A DNA stretch of 64,000 bases from Paenibacillus arenilitoris (GCF_014705655.1 NZ_JACXIY010000020.1:1-64000), one strand, 5' to 3'. Positions 51,253-60,062 are shown, counted from the first letter of the stretch. The notes: generated by a model from the sequence alone, not told the origin. Numbers and translations: made by a program.

Positions 51253-51888
51253 TCAACCTTTAAAGAGCTGCTGCAGCGCCCGCTTCATGAGCGAATCGAC
51301 CGATTCCTCGGCTGTCGCGCCGTCCTGCAGGCCGGTCCAAGCCTTATCCAGCTCCGCAGCCGTATAGCCGAGCGCCGCGAGAGCCTCGCGCGCCTCCGGC
51401 CAAGCCGTTCCCGCTCCTTGTCCGGACCCCGCATGCGCCGACAGATCCATCGCCACGCCTCCCGCCGACAGCAAGCCCCCGTCCAGTCCGGCGCCGATCA
51501 GCTTGTCCTTCAGGTCGAGAATCATGCGCTGCGCCGTCTTCTTGCCGATGCCGGGAAGCTTGGTCAGGAACGAGATATTCTCCTGTTGAATCGCGGCAAT
51601 GACCGCGTCCGGACGGCCGCCGGAAAGTATGCCGAGTGCGACGCGCGGACCGATTCCCGACACTTCGAGCAGCTTGCGGAAGAGCGTCTGCTCCTCCCTC
51701 GTCTCGAAGCCGAACAGCAAGATCGCGTCCTCCCTCACGTTATGGTGAATATAGACGGTTACGGGCTCATCCTTCTTAGCGAACGCGTACGGGTTCGGCG
51801 TAAATACCCGGTAGCCCGTGTCTCTTACGTCGAGCACGATATATTCCGATTCCAAATAAACGACACGGCCTCTCAAAAAATCAATCAC
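51253..51888 (-). CDS. ruvA: Holliday junction DNA-binding subunit RuvA
   Basis: Binds four-way junctions and recruits RuvB. 211 residues: an OB-fold N-terminus (MIDFLRGRVVYLESEYIVLDVRDTGYRV), two helix-hairpin-helix motifs (LLEVSGIGPRVALGIL, LTKLPGIGKKTAQRMILDLKDK) and a C-terminal RuvB-binding three-helix domain (EAREALAALGYTAAELDKAW). It starts by ATGA overlap with the ruvC stop. Confidence 0.97.
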   Translation of the reverse strand: MIDFLRGRVVYLESEYIVLDVRDTGYRVFTPNPYAFAKKDEPVTVYIHHNVREDAILLFGFETREEQTLFRKLLEVSGIGPRVALGILSGGRPDAVIAAIQQENISFLTKLPGIGKKTAQRMILDLKDKLIGAGLDGGLLSAGGVAMDLSAHAGSGQGAGTAWPEAREALAALGYTAAELDKAWTGLQDGATAEESVDSLMKRALQQLFKG

Positions 51889-52388
51889 GAACGATTCACC
51901 TCGTTTATTTTCCCGCTCATGACCGCGGTATGGGCATGGCAGATCGCCACCGCCAGCGCGTCGGCGACGTCGTCCGGCTTCGGGACCGCCGACAGCTTCA
52001 AAAACATTTTGACCATTTCCTGCACCTGCTTCTTCTCGGCCTTGCCGTAGCCGACGACCGCCTGCTTCACCTGCAGCGGAGTGTATTCCCCGATCGGCAG
52101 GCCGCGCTGGGCGGCGGCCAAAATAATGGCCCCTCTGGCCTGCGCGACGTCGAATGCCGTCGTGACGTTCCGGTTGAAAAACAGCTTCTCCACCGCGATT
52201 GCGTCCGGCTTGTACTTATCCATCAAAGCGCCCGCGGATTCATAGACCTGCAGGAGCCTCTGCTCCGGCGGCGTATCGGGCTTCGTCTGAATGCATCCGT
52301 ACTGAACGGGCGTTAGCTTATGGCCGATTTTATCAATAAATCCGAATCCGACGATCGCATAGCCGGGATCGATTCCTAGAACGCGCAT
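51885..52388 (-). CDS. ruvC: Crossover junction endodeoxyribonuclease RuvC
   Basis: Cuts Holliday junctions. 167 residues with all four acidic positions of RuvC: Asp in LGIDPG near residue 5, Glu in IAVEKLFFNRN, and the Asp pair in KPDDVADALAVAICHAH. GAAGGAG precedes ATG 52388. B. subtilis lacks ruvC and uses RecU instead; here a ruvCAB operon is complete, and ruvX is also present in the window. Confidence 0.96.
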   Translation of the reverse strand: MRVLGIDPGYAIVGFGFIDKIGHKLTPVQYGCIQTKPDTPPEQRLLQVYESAGALMDKYKPDAIAVEKLFFNRNVTTAFDVAQARGAIILAAAQRGLPIGEYTPLQVKQAVVGYGKAEKKQVQEMVKMFLKLSAVPKPDDVADALAVAICHAHTAVMSGKINEVNRS

Positions 52389-52479
52389 GCGGTCATCTCC
52401 TTCTATGAGCATCCCGTCTATTATAGCAAAACTTGGCGAGAATGAGAACGCGCGTTTGATATTTCGATGGAACGGAATA

Positions 52480-52522
52480 ACAAAGAGGGAGCGGAAGCCC
52501 GTACCCGGGCTCTCGCTCCCTC
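52480..52522 (-). terminator. Terminator of bofC
   Basis: GAGGGAGCG and CGCTCCCTC arms (52485-52493, 52514-52522), with an inner GCCCG/CGGGC stem, are followed on the minus strand by TTTGTTATT. It lies between bofC and ruvC. Confidence 0.82.
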
Positions 52523-52530
52523 TTGGCTGA

Positions 52531-53175
52531 CTAAGGCTGGTAAGCCGGCGTCATGACCTTTTCGTTTTTTTCGATCGCGTAATCGCTGTAGGTGGACAAA
52601 ACGCTGTTGTATTCGTCGATGTCGCTTACCCGAATGCCGCCGGCCAGCTCGTCGAGCTTGTCCTGCGGCAGGCTGCTCTCCATGTACCTGACGTCAAGCT
52701 GGAAGAAGGTGCGCACGACCTTCTCTTTCTTGGGGGCCCCGTCATACAGCGTCAGATTGCCGTCCTTGTCGACGCCGAAGTACGCATTCGCTTTGCAATG
52801 CTCGGATAAGTCGTCCACCTGCTGCTCGAACAGTACGGTGCTTTGCCCGATGTCCAGCTGCGCCCGCCAATCGGGATGCGCCCGGTGCAGGCGCGCGACC
52901 TGATTGCCCGTCATGCGGCCAAGCGGCTTCAGCTCGTTCCCGCATAGATAGACGCGGTGCAGCTTTACGGATACGGGTTTATTCAACTGCTCGAGCGACC
53001 GGATCAAGCCGCCCTTCTCCGGCGTCTCCGCCGCCGCGGCAGAGACGTTCCCTGCATACGGCGGGTAGAGTGCCCCCGCGAATAAGCCGAGCAGCGTGCA
53101 GCCGAGCATCCACATGGGACGGCGTTTGCGGCGCAGCCGCTTTTTCAAGTTTTTCCAAAGGCTGAATTCCATCAT
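52531..53175 (-). CDS. bofC: BofC (bypass-of-forespore C) family protein
   Basis: A 214-residue exported protein. In B. subtilis BofC acts in the intermembrane space of the forespore to restrain SpoIVB signalling to pro-sigma-K. A basic N-terminus and membrane helix (about residues 22-45) with a cleavage-like AAA region are followed by the BofC N domain (VSVKLHRVYLCGNE) and the C-terminal domain (KVVRTFFQLDVRYMESSLPQDKLDELAGGIRVSD). GAGGG lies 8 nt before the ATG. A sigma-G/F-type promoter sits just upstream. It lies beside ruvC, as near B. subtilis ruvA. Confidence 0.9.
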   Translation of the reverse strand: MMEFSLWKNLKKRLRRKRRPMWMLGCTLLGLFAGALYPPYAGNVSAAAAETPEKGGLIRSLEQLNKPVSVKLHRVYLCGNELKPLGRMTGNQVARLHRAHPDWRAQLDIGQSTVLFEQQVDDLSEHCKANAYFGVDKDGNLTLYDGAPKKEKVVRTFFQLDVRYMESSLPQDKLDELAGGIRVSDIDEYNSVLSTYSDYAIEKNEKVMTPAYQP

Positions 53176-53203
53176 AAGGAAGACCCTCTTTATTCGTTTT
53201 TGA

Positions 53204-53233
53204 TAGTGTGCGCCAATCTTGTCTAATTATTCA
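53204..53233 (-). promoter_or_regulatory. Sigma-G/F-type promoter of bofC
   Basis: TGAATA (53233-53228), a 17-bp spacer and CACACTA (53210-53204) match the forespore consensus TGAATA-N17-CATACTA at 12 of 13 positions. It lies about 30 bp before the bofC start, which fits forespore expression of bofC. Confidence 0.8.
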
Positions 53234-53249
53234 ATTTTCTCTCATTAAA

Positions 53250-53295
53250 TAGCAAACGCTCCGGTTCACCCCCTATAGGGGAGTGAACCGGAGCG
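53250..53295 (-). terminator. Terminator of safA
   Basis: A perfect 13-bp stem (CGCTCCGGTTCAC with GTGAACCGGAGCG) with an inner CCCC-TATA-GGGG is followed on the minus strand by TTTGCTATTT. It lies 14 bases past the safA stop. Confidence 0.88.
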
Positions 53296-53308
53296 TGAAC
53301 CATGCGGA

Positions 53309-55171
53309 TTACCGGTTAATCCATGGCCGGTTGCCGCGTTTCTTCGTTTGGGACGGACGGGACGCCACGGTGCGGATAACCGCTTTTTTTGCCGTTTTGC
53401 GTGGCGTCGCCGTTTTGGACACCTTCTGCGTCTCGCTTTCCGCGCCTCCGTCTTCGGCCGATTCCTCGACCCGGTCGCCCTTGCAGCCGCAGTCGTCAGC
53501 AGCTCCGGCCGTCTGCGGCCAGTAAGGATAATGGGAATACGGCGGATAAGCCGACAAGCCCGCGACGGACGGATTGCCGTAGCCGTAACCGTAGCCCGAT
53601 TCCGGCAGCACGCTGGCCGGGGATACGCTTCCGTGGCCATAGCCGTGACCGTAGCCGTGGCCGTAATCGTAATCAGGCTGGAAACCGGCAGGCGACACGA
53701 AGCCTTGGTTCGGTCCCTCGGACATCGGGGAAACCATGCCCTGGTTCGGCATCATCGACATCGGCGATACCATGCCCTGGTTCGGACCCGCCGACATCGG
53801 CGATACCATGCCCTGGTTCGGGCCAGCCGACATTGGTGACACCATTCCCTGGTTGGGACTAGCAGACAACGGCGACACCATGCCTGGGTTCGGATTAGCC
53901 GACATCGGCGACACCATGCCTGGGTTCGGATTAGCCGACATCGGCGACACCATGCCTGGGTTCGGATTAGCCGACATCGGCGACACCATGCCCTGGTTCG
54001 GTCCCGCGGAAGCGCCGGCGAGCAGATTGGCATTCTCGTCGCCCATCATCATCGGGCTGACCATCGGGCTGCCGTAGCCGTACCCCCAGCCGTGGCCGAC
54101 GCTCTGCGGCGACGTCGAATGCGAAGGAAAGGAGCCGGCGAACACCGTTCCCGGCGGGCAATCATACGGCGAGTCATGTCCTTCGCCAAGCGGACTTACC
54201 ATGCCCGGGTACGGGACGGGCTGCTGCCAGCCGCCGTAACCGTGTCCGGTATGGGCAGGCAGCGTCATGCCGTGGCCGTAGCCTCCGTAAGTAGGCTGCA
54301 TCGCGGCGGGAGAGAAGGCTTCCGGCGCTTTCGGCAAATCGTGCAAGGACATGACTTCCGTGGCCGGGATGCCGTATTGCTTGAACAAATCGACGTTCGG
54401 CTTGTATTCGGCGTGGATCGGCTGCAGTTTTTTCTCTACCGGCTTCTCGATCGGCAGCGCCTTCTTCGGCTGAATGTTGGCGGCCTTCGGCGCCGCGAGC
54501 GGAGTCGGTTCGGCCGGCTTCACGATCGGCGCGCTTTGCTTGGCGATCGGCGCGGCAGGTTTCTTCTCCTGGATTGGCGCGACAGGCTTCTTCTCTTGAA
54601 GCGGCGCGACGGGTGTCGGGGCCGGAGCGGGTGCCGGAGCGGGCTCAACCGGCGCAATCGGCGCGGTCGGGGCTTTGCCCGGGATCGGAGCGGTAGGCGT
54701 CTTGCCCAAAATCGGCGCGGTAGACAGTTTGCCTACCCAGCCTTGCACGCCTTGCATGATCGAGCTTGGATGAAGGGGATGGGCTCCGGCTGCGCTCTTA
54801 GCGCTTTGGGCGGTCGTCGTCCCCTCCGGGTGCGCGTTTACTTTCGGAATGTTGACGATCTCGCCCGTAAGCAGCACGTTCGGATTTTTCAGCTGGGGAT
54901 TCGCTTTGATCATGTCCGCGAGAGGCACGCCCCACGCCTTCGACAGCTTCCATAGCGTATCGCCTTGCTTGACGACGTGCTGATGCATAATATCCATTCC
55001 GCCTCCATGTCCGCCATGATGGCTCGACGGAATTTTCAGCTTCATGCCGACGTCGATGGCATCCGGATTCGTAATGCCCGGATTCAGCTTCAAAATCTCT
55101 TCCAGCGATACGTTATACTTCTGGCCGATGAAGTACAGCGTGTCGCCTTTTTTTACAATATGGATCTTCAC
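53309..55171 (-). CDS. safA: SafA-like spore morphogenetic protein with LysM domains and 12-residue repeats
   Basis: A 620-residue spore coat assembly protein. The N-terminus KIHIVKKGDTLYFIGQKY is a LysM domain very like SafA. A second LysM lies near residues 65-110 (HVVKQGDTLWKLSKAWGV). A Pro/Ala/Lys-rich region follows, then about nine tandem repeats of 12 residues with the core PN(Q/P)GMVSPMS (about residues 387-493), a Gly/Tyr/His-rich stretch, DDCGCKGD and a basic C-terminal tail. Three repeats are identical in DNA. The GTG start 55171 has AGGAGG 10 nt before it. Length is larger than B. subtilis SafA (387 aa) because of the repeat region. Confidence 0.87.
   Translation of the reverse strand: MKIHIVKKGDTLYFIGQKYNVSLEEILKLNPGITNPDAIDVGMKLKIPSSHHGGHGGGMDIMHQHVVKQGDTLWKLSKAWGVPLADMIKANPQLKNPNVLLTGEIVNIPKVNAHPEGTTTAQSAKSAAGAHPLHPSSIMQGVQGWVGKLSTAPILGKTPTAPIPGKAPTAPIAPVEPAPAPAPAPTPVAPLQEKKPVAPIQEKKPAAPIAKQSAPIVKPAEPTPLAAPKAANIQPKKALPIEKPVEKKLQPIHAEYKPNVDLFKQYGIPATEVMSLHDLPKAPEAFSPAAMQPTYGGYGHGMTLPAHTGHGYGGWQQPVPYPGMVSPLGEGHDSPYDCPPGTVFAGSFPSHSTSPQSVGHGWGYGYGSPMVSPMMMGDENANLLAGASAGPNQGMVSPMSANPNPGMVSPMSANPNPGMVSPMSANPNPGMVSPLSASPNQGMVSPMSAGPNQGMVSPMSAGPNQGMVSPMSMMPNQGMVSPMSEGPNQGFVSPAGFQPDYDYGHGYGHGYGHGSVSPASVLPESGYGYGYGNPSVAGLSAYPPYSHYPYWPQTAGAADDCGCKGDRVEESAEDGGAESETQKVSKTATPRKTAKKAVIRTVASRPSQTKKRGNRPWINR
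53700..54010. repeat. 36-bp tandem repeat inside safA
   Basis: About nine in-frame 36-bp units code for the 12-residue repeats of SafA. Three adjacent units (about 53881-53990) are identical at every base, which points to recent slippage or unequal crossing-over. Confidence 0.92.
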
Positions 55172-55304
55172 TCGCTGATACCCTCCTGTCACGTTCTGAA
55201 TATCAGGCACGGCTAATGCCTGCTATCGATCCTTACATCCTATGCAGAACATGGGCAGGTGTCGCCACTTTCACAAAAAAAAAGTACCCCGGCGCCCGCA
55301 CGCG

Positions 55305-55357
55305 CCAAAAAAAGACCGTCCGCGGAAGGATCGCCGGGAACCTTCTGCGGACGGTCT
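55305..55357 (-). terminator. Terminator of the pheB-hom-thrB-pheA-ilvE operon
   Basis: On the minus strand AGACCGTCCGC.GAAGG pairs with CCTTC.GCGGACGGTCT and is followed by seven T residues. It lies 19 bases past the ilvE stop. Confidence 0.92.
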
Positions 55358-55375
55358 GATAGGCCGGCCGTCGGC

Positions 55376-56257
55376 CTATTCGAACGCTTTGACGCCGTCT
55401 ACCGTTACGATTTTGCGGAATTCCTGCAGCAGGTTGGTCGTAATCGGCCCGGCCTTCCCGGAGCCGATCGTGCGGCCGTCTACCTCGCGCACCGCGATGA
55501 CTTCCGCCGCCGTGCCCGTGAAGAACACCTCGTCGGCTACGTAGACGTCGTGTAGCGTGAACGGCTCTTCCTTCAGCTTGTAGCCGTGCTTTGCGCACAA
55601 ATCGATGATCGCCGCTCTTGTTATGCCCTCCAGGGCGCCGACATAGCATGGCGGAGTGTAGACGACCCCGTTCTTGATGATGAAAATATTGTCGCTCGAG
55701 CCTTCCGCGACGTAGCCTTGCGAGTTTAGCATGATCGCTTCGCCCACGCCGGCAAGGTTCGCTTGGATTTTCACCAAAATATTGTTCAAATAATTGAGCG
55801 ATTTGATTTTTGGATTCAAGGCGTCGGGAATGTTGCGCCGCTGCGACACGGATACCGACACGAGCCCGTTCTTGTACGCTTCCTCCGGGTAGATGGCGAG
55901 CTGTTCGACGATGATGATGACCCATGCGGACGGGCAGCGCTTCGGATCGAGACCCAGATTGCCGGGGCCGCGGGAGACGACGAGCCGGATGTAGCCGTCG
56001 CGCATTCCGTTGCGGCGGATCGTTTCGACGAGCGCGTCCTGCATTTCGCCGTGCGACAGCGGCATATCGAGCATAATCGATTTGGCCGAATCGTACAGCC
56101 GGTCAAGGTGCTCCTTGCATTTGAAAATATTGCCGCCGTAGATTCGGATGCCCTCGAATATGCCGTCGCCGTACAAAAAGCCGTGGTCGTAGACCGAAAT
56201 TTTCGCGTCCTCTTTCGATACAAAATCCCCGTTCAAGTAGATCCATTGCTGTGCCAT
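55376..56257 (-). CDS. ilvE: Branched-chain amino acid aminotransferase
   Basis: A 293-residue class IV aminotransferase that makes valine, leucine and isoleucine from their keto acids. The start WIYLNGDFVSKEDAKISVYDHGFLYGDGIFEGIR is typical, the PLP lysine lies in KIKSLNYLNN near residue 155, and EGSSDNIFII plus FFTGTAAEVIAVREVDGR complete the site. AGGTG lies upstream. It lies 49 bp after pheA and ends the operon. A D-amino acid aminotransferase of the same fold is less likely given these motifs. Confidence 0.93.
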   Translation of the reverse strand: MAQQWIYLNGDFVSKEDAKISVYDHGFLYGDGIFEGIRIYGGNIFKCKEHLDRLYDSAKSIMLDMPLSHGEMQDALVETIRRNGMRDGYIRLVVSRGPGNLGLDPKRCPSAWVIIIVEQLAIYPEEAYKNGLVSVSVSQRRNIPDALNPKIKSLNYLNNILVKIQANLAGVGEAIMLNSQGYVAEGSSDNIFIIKNGVVYTPPCYVGALEGITRAAIIDLCAKHGYKLKEEPFTLHDVYVADEVFFTGTAAEVIAVREVDGRTIGSGKAGPITTNLLQEFRKIVTVDGVKAFE

Positions 56258-56306
56258 AACCTGTCAAACACCTCCAAAAAGTATGTCGCCTCGTTATTGC
56301 GCAAGC

Positions 56307-57179
56307 TTATAATTTTTTGTAATCCGCAAAGCTGGGGTAGCTTCCCAGAATGCGGACATGGCAGCCGATCGCTTCGATTTCTTGAATGGCGGAAGGCAGC
56401 AGCACCGTGTCCAGCGCCATGTCGATATCGATATAGAAATAGTAATTGCCGAGCTTCTTCTTCGTCGGGCGGGATTCGATGCGGGACAAGTTGATCTTGC
56501 GCCAGGCGAACGCCGAAAGCACCTGATGCAGCGCTCCCGGATAATCCTCGGGCAGCGTTACTAATATGCTCGTTTTGCGCGAATCCGATTGGCGCGCCGT
56601 ATACGGCGCAGGCCCGACGAGCAGGAACCTCGTATAATTGTTGTCATGGTCCGTGATCGCGCTTGCGATCACGTCGAGGCCGGCGTTCGCGGCGGCCGTC
56701 ATCGTCCCGATCGCGGCCAGACCCGCCCCCGGGTTGTTTTGGGCGATCCGTACTCCTTCGGCCGTGCTGCTGACGGGCTCGGTTGCCGCATGCGGCAGAT
56801 GCTTGCGCAAAAACTGGTAGCATTGCGCGATCGCAACCGGATGGCTGACCACCTTCGTAATAAGCGAATAGTCGATCCCGCCCGACGCGTCCTTCAGCTC
56901 GGACGCCCGGCCGATCAAATTCTGAATCGAAGGATAGACCCATTCCGCCTGGATCGGAAGATCCACTTCGTGAACGAGCCAATCCATATGCAGACTCACG
57001 GAGCCCTCGATCGTGTTCTCGATCGGGACGATGCTGTAGTCGCTTACCCCGCTTGCCGTCGACAAAAACACGTCCGAGATCAGTCTGTGATGCTTCCAGT
57101 CGACCTCTTCCCCGCGAAACAAATGCTTGGCCGCTTCGTCCGACACGGAGCCGGCCGGCAATACCGCTATCGTCTTCAT
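56307..57179 (-). CDS. pheA: Prephenate dehydratase
   Basis: Turns prephenate into phenylpyruvate for phenylalanine synthesis. 290 residues with VPIENTIEGSVSLHMDWL near residue 51, the SHPVAIAQC region, a conserved DHDNNYTRFLLVG before the regulatory domain and a C-terminal ACT domain (ILVTLPEDYPGALHQVLSAFAWR...LSRIESRPTKKKLGNYYFYID) for feedback by Phe. It overlaps the end of thrB by 4 bp. Confidence 0.96.
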   Translation of the reverse strand: MKTIAVLPAGSVSDEAAKHLFRGEEVDWKHHRLISDVFLSTASGVSDYSIVPIENTIEGSVSLHMDWLVHEVDLPIQAEWVYPSIQNLIGRASELKDASGGIDYSLITKVVSHPVAIAQCYQFLRKHLPHAATEPVSSTAEGVRIAQNNPGAGLAAIGTMTAAANAGLDVIASAITDHDNNYTRFLLVGPAPYTARQSDSRKTSILVTLPEDYPGALHQVLSAFAWRKINLSRIESRPTKKKLGNYYFYIDIDMALDTVLLPSAIQEIEAIGCHVRILGSYPSFADYKKL

Positions 57180-58153
57180 GCTATTACGTCTCCTTTAACT
57201 CTATCCATGAACGGAATCCCGGCCTGCGCGCCGGCGTCCTTAACCGTCGCCTTCGCCCCGTCCGCGCAAGGCGGCAGCCACAGCGTCTCCGCCTCGATTC
57301 CTTCCTGCTTCAGCGTGTCCAGCAGAAACCGCTCGAGTCCGGCTTTGTCCGGATTGCCGGCATCGACGAAAGCGATCAGCGTCGGGCCGGCCCCGCTTAG
57401 CGCGGCGCCAAGCGCCCCGTGCTCCGCGGCGCGCTCCAGTATCGTCGTCATGCCGGGAATGAGTGCGGCGCGGTACGGCTGATGCAGCCGGTCCTTCATC
57501 GCGTGGCGGATCATGCCGAGCTCGCCGCCGGCTAGCGCCGCAACGAGCAAGGAGCTCCGACCGACGTTGAACACCGCGTCCGCCATGCTGATTTGCGCCG
57601 GAAGCGCATGACGCGCCTTCTCCGTGAGCAGCTCGAACGCCGGAATCGCGACGAGCGCCTCTAATTTCTTATGCGGCTCGATCCGTATGTAGTCGGCGCG
57701 ATAGCCGTCCCAGGCGGATACGACGATGCCGCCGAACAGCGAGGCGCCGACGTTGTCGGGATGGCCCTCCAGCTCGGTTGCCATCTGGAACAGCTTGTCT
57801 TCGCCGAGCGCATTGCCGATAAGCGCGTTGGCGGCGACCAGCGCCCCGACGATCGCCGACGCGCTGCTGCCGAGTCCGCGGGCCAGCGGAATCTCGCTGT
57901 ACATGGATACGGCCAGCTCCGGAACGGATACGCCCGCTTCATCGAATACGAGCTGGGCAACCTTGTAGAGCAGATTCGATTTGTCTCGCGGCAAGCCCTG
58001 CATCTGATCGCCATGGAAACGGAACGTCGTCTGCTCGGACGCCTCAAGCTCGATCCAGGCGTACAGCGACAGCGCCATTCCCAGCGAATCGAAGCCGGGT
58101 CCCAGGTTGGCGGTGCTTGCCGGTATTTTCACGATGACTTTGCGATTGTTCAT
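57176..58153 (-). CDS. thrB: Homoserine kinase
   Basis: A GHMP-family kinase that phosphorylates homoserine on the way to threonine. 325 residues with PASTANLGPGFDSLGMAL near residue 11, the ATP loop PLARGLGSSASAIVGAL near 88, and GAALSGAGPTLIAF near the C-terminus. It follows hom by 5 bp and overlaps pheA. No thrC lies in this cluster. Confidence 0.95.
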   Translation of the reverse strand: MNNRKVIVKIPASTANLGPGFDSLGMALSLYAWIELEASEQTTFRFHGDQMQGLPRDKSNLLYKVAQLVFDEAGVSVPELAVSMYSEIPLARGLGSSASAIVGALVAANALIGNALGEDKLFQMATELEGHPDNVGASLFGGIVVSAWDGYRADYIRIEPHKKLEALVAIPAFELLTEKARHALPAQISMADAVFNVGRSSLLVAALAGGELGMIRHAMKDRLHQPYRAALIPGMTTILERAAEHGALGAALSGAGPTLIAFVDAGNPDKAGLERFLLDTLKQEGIEAETLWLPPCADGAKATVKDAGAQAGIPFMDRVKGDVIA

Positions 58154-58158
58154 GCCGT

Positions 58159-59445
58159 TTATCCTTCAACCCGATAGACGCTCTTCACTTTGTGAACGAC
58201 GTCGAGCGATTCGAAGCTGTCCAGCACCTTCCGGATCGCCGCCTTGTTCGCATCGTGCGTAATAACGATGATCTCGGCATCCGGGTTGCCCGGCGTCGGC
58301 TGCTGCAGCACGGACTCCAGGCTGACCTCGTAGTCGGCGAATACTTGCGTGATGCGGGCAAGGACGCCGGCGCGGTCCGCAACCTGCAGGAGAAGGAAAT
58401 ATTTCGACGAAATCTGCTCGTCGGTCTTCAGCTTCTTCTCCTTGTATGCGAGGCTTCCCTGCTTGCCGTTCACGCCGAGCTTCAAGTTCTTCACGACCGC
58501 GACGAGGTCGGACACGATCGAAGTCGCCGTCGGCAGCTCGCCCGCGCCCGCGCCGTAGAACATCGTCTCCCCTACCGCTTCGCCGTAGACGTACACGGCG
58601 TTGAATACGCCGTTGACCGAAGCGATCGGATGCGTTTGCTTCACCATCGTCGGCTGCACGCTAATGCTGATCAGGTCGTCCTGGCGCTCGGCGATGCCGA
58701 GAAGCTTCACTTCGTAGCCGAGGCGCTTCGCGTACAATATATCCTCCTTGCTGACCGAGGAGATACCCTGCACCGAGACGTCCTCGAGCGCGACGTTCGC
58801 GCGGAAGCCGATCGTCGCTAGAATCGTCATTTTGCGGGCGGCATCTAGCCCTTCGACGTCCGACGTCGGATCCGCTTCGGCGTAGCCGAGCTCCTGCGCC
58901 TCTTTGAGCACGTCCGGGTAGGAAGCGCCCTCTTGGCTCATTTTCGTCAAAATATAGTTCGTCGTGCCGTTCACGATTCCCATTACCTTCGTAATCCGGT
59001 CGGAAGAGAAGCCTTCGACCAGCGTGCGGATAATCGGAATGCCGCCGGCAACGCTCGCTTCGTACAGCACGTCGCAGCGATGCTCCCGCGCCTTGGCCAA
59101 AATTTCCGGTCCGTGCAGCGCCATCAAGTCTTTATTCGCCGTCACGACGGACTTCCCGCGCTCCAGCGCTTCGAGGATATATTCCTTCGTCAAGGCGATG
59201 CCGCCCATCACTTCGACGACGACGTCGATTTCGGGATCGCGGATAATGTCCCACGGATCCTCGGTGAGCTTATCCGCCGCTATCGACACGCTGCGCGACT
59301 TGCCTTTGTTCTGCACCAATACCTTCTCGATGACGATCGGCGAACCGACCTGGCTGGCGAGATCCTCCTGATGCCCTTCCACGATGCGGACGACGCCCGT
59401 ACCGACCGTTCCTAACCCCAATAATCCTACTTTTACCGGCTTCAT
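58159..59445 (-). CDS. hom: Homoserine dehydrogenase
   Basis: Reduces aspartate semialdehyde to homoserine. 428 residues: NAD(P)-binding VGLLGLGTVGTGV, TANKDLMALHG and YEASVAGGIPIIRTL in the catalytic part, GYAEADPTSDVEGLDAARK, and a C-terminal ACT domain (LLLQVADRAGVLARITQVFADYEVSLESVLQ). ATG 59445 follows GGAGGGG; the frame extension to 59490 has no such site. It lies 41 bp after pheB. Confidence 0.96.
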   Translation of the reverse strand: MKPVKVGLLGLGTVGTGVVRIVEGHQEDLASQVGSPIVIEKVLVQNKGKSRSVSIAADKLTEDPWDIIRDPEIDVVVEVMGGIALTKEYILEALERGKSVVTANKDLMALHGPEILAKAREHRCDVLYEASVAGGIPIIRTLVEGFSSDRITKVMGIVNGTTNYILTKMSQEGASYPDVLKEAQELGYAEADPTSDVEGLDAARKMTILATIGFRANVALEDVSVQGISSVSKEDILYAKRLGYEVKLLGIAERQDDLISISVQPTMVKQTHPIASVNGVFNAVYVYGEAVGETMFYGAGAGELPTATSIVSDLVAVVKNLKLGVNGKQGSLAYKEKKLKTDEQISSKYFLLLQVADRAGVLARITQVFADYEVSLESVLQQPTPGNPDAEIIVITHDANKAAIRKVLDSFESLDVVHKVKSVYRVEG

Positions 59446-59486
59446 AGGTTCCCCTCCATCTATGCATATTTGTTCCATTCTTATCG

Positions 59487-59924
59487 TCAACCTTGCCCGA
59501 TCACCGATGCTTTGCGAACGCCCGCCAGGCCTCGCAGCAGCTCGATGAGCGCGGACAATTCGCCGGACAGCTGCGATATATCGACCGATATGACGACGTT
59601 CGCGAAGCCCTGCAGCGGAATCGTCTGATTCATCGTCAGGACGTTGCCCTCCTGGCCGGCCACCAGAGAGAGCACGCTCGACAGCACGCCGGAACGGTGC
59701 TCCAAATCCATCGAGATCGTGGCGATGCGCTCCCTTTCCAGCTCGTTAAGCGCGTATACGCCGTCCTTGTACTTGTAGAAGGCGCTGCGGCTAAGCCCGG
59801 CGCGCTCGACCGCCTCGTGGACGGTGGCTGCCTCCCCCCTGCTCAGCATTTCCTTCACTTGTATCGTCTTCATAATCGCTTCCGGCAAAATGTCCTCCCG
59901 AACGACATAATAGCGGCTATTCAC
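59487..59924 (-). CDS. pheB: ACT domain protein PheB (UPF0735 family)
   Basis: A 145-residue protein with an N-terminal helix-turn-helix-like part (RGEAATVHEAVERAGLSRSAFYKYKDGVYAL) and a C-terminal ACT domain (ISMDLEHRSGVLSSVLSLVAGQEGNVLTMNQTIPL). The family is known as PheB; a direct chorismate mutase role was once proposed but is not established. A regulator of amino-acid genes is plausible from the domain mix. It starts at GTG with AGGGAGGA before it. In B. subtilis pheB lies beside pheA; here hom and thrB are inserted between them. Confidence 0.9.
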   Translation of the reverse strand: MNSRYYVVREDILPEAIMKTIQVKEMLSRGEAATVHEAVERAGLSRSAFYKYKDGVYALNELERERIATISMDLEHRSGVLSSVLSLVAGQEGNVLTMNQTIPLQGFANVVISVDISQLSGELSALIELLRGLAGVRKASVIGQG

Positions 59925-60007
59925 TATTCGTCCTCCCTAAAAAGACAATTGTACATCCATAGTGGACATTATATCGGATAACGCGCACATGAGCAATAGG
60001 TAAACGC

Positions 60008-60036
60008 GAAAAGAAAAGACGGCTTTCGCCGTCTTC
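60008..60036 (-). terminator. Terminator of obgE
   Basis: AAGACGGC and GCCGTCTT frame a GAAA tetraloop and are followed on the minus strand by TTCTTTTC. It lies between obgE and pheB. Confidence 0.88.
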
Positions 60037-60062
60037 CGCTTGCGCCGCGTGCGCGATTGCCG

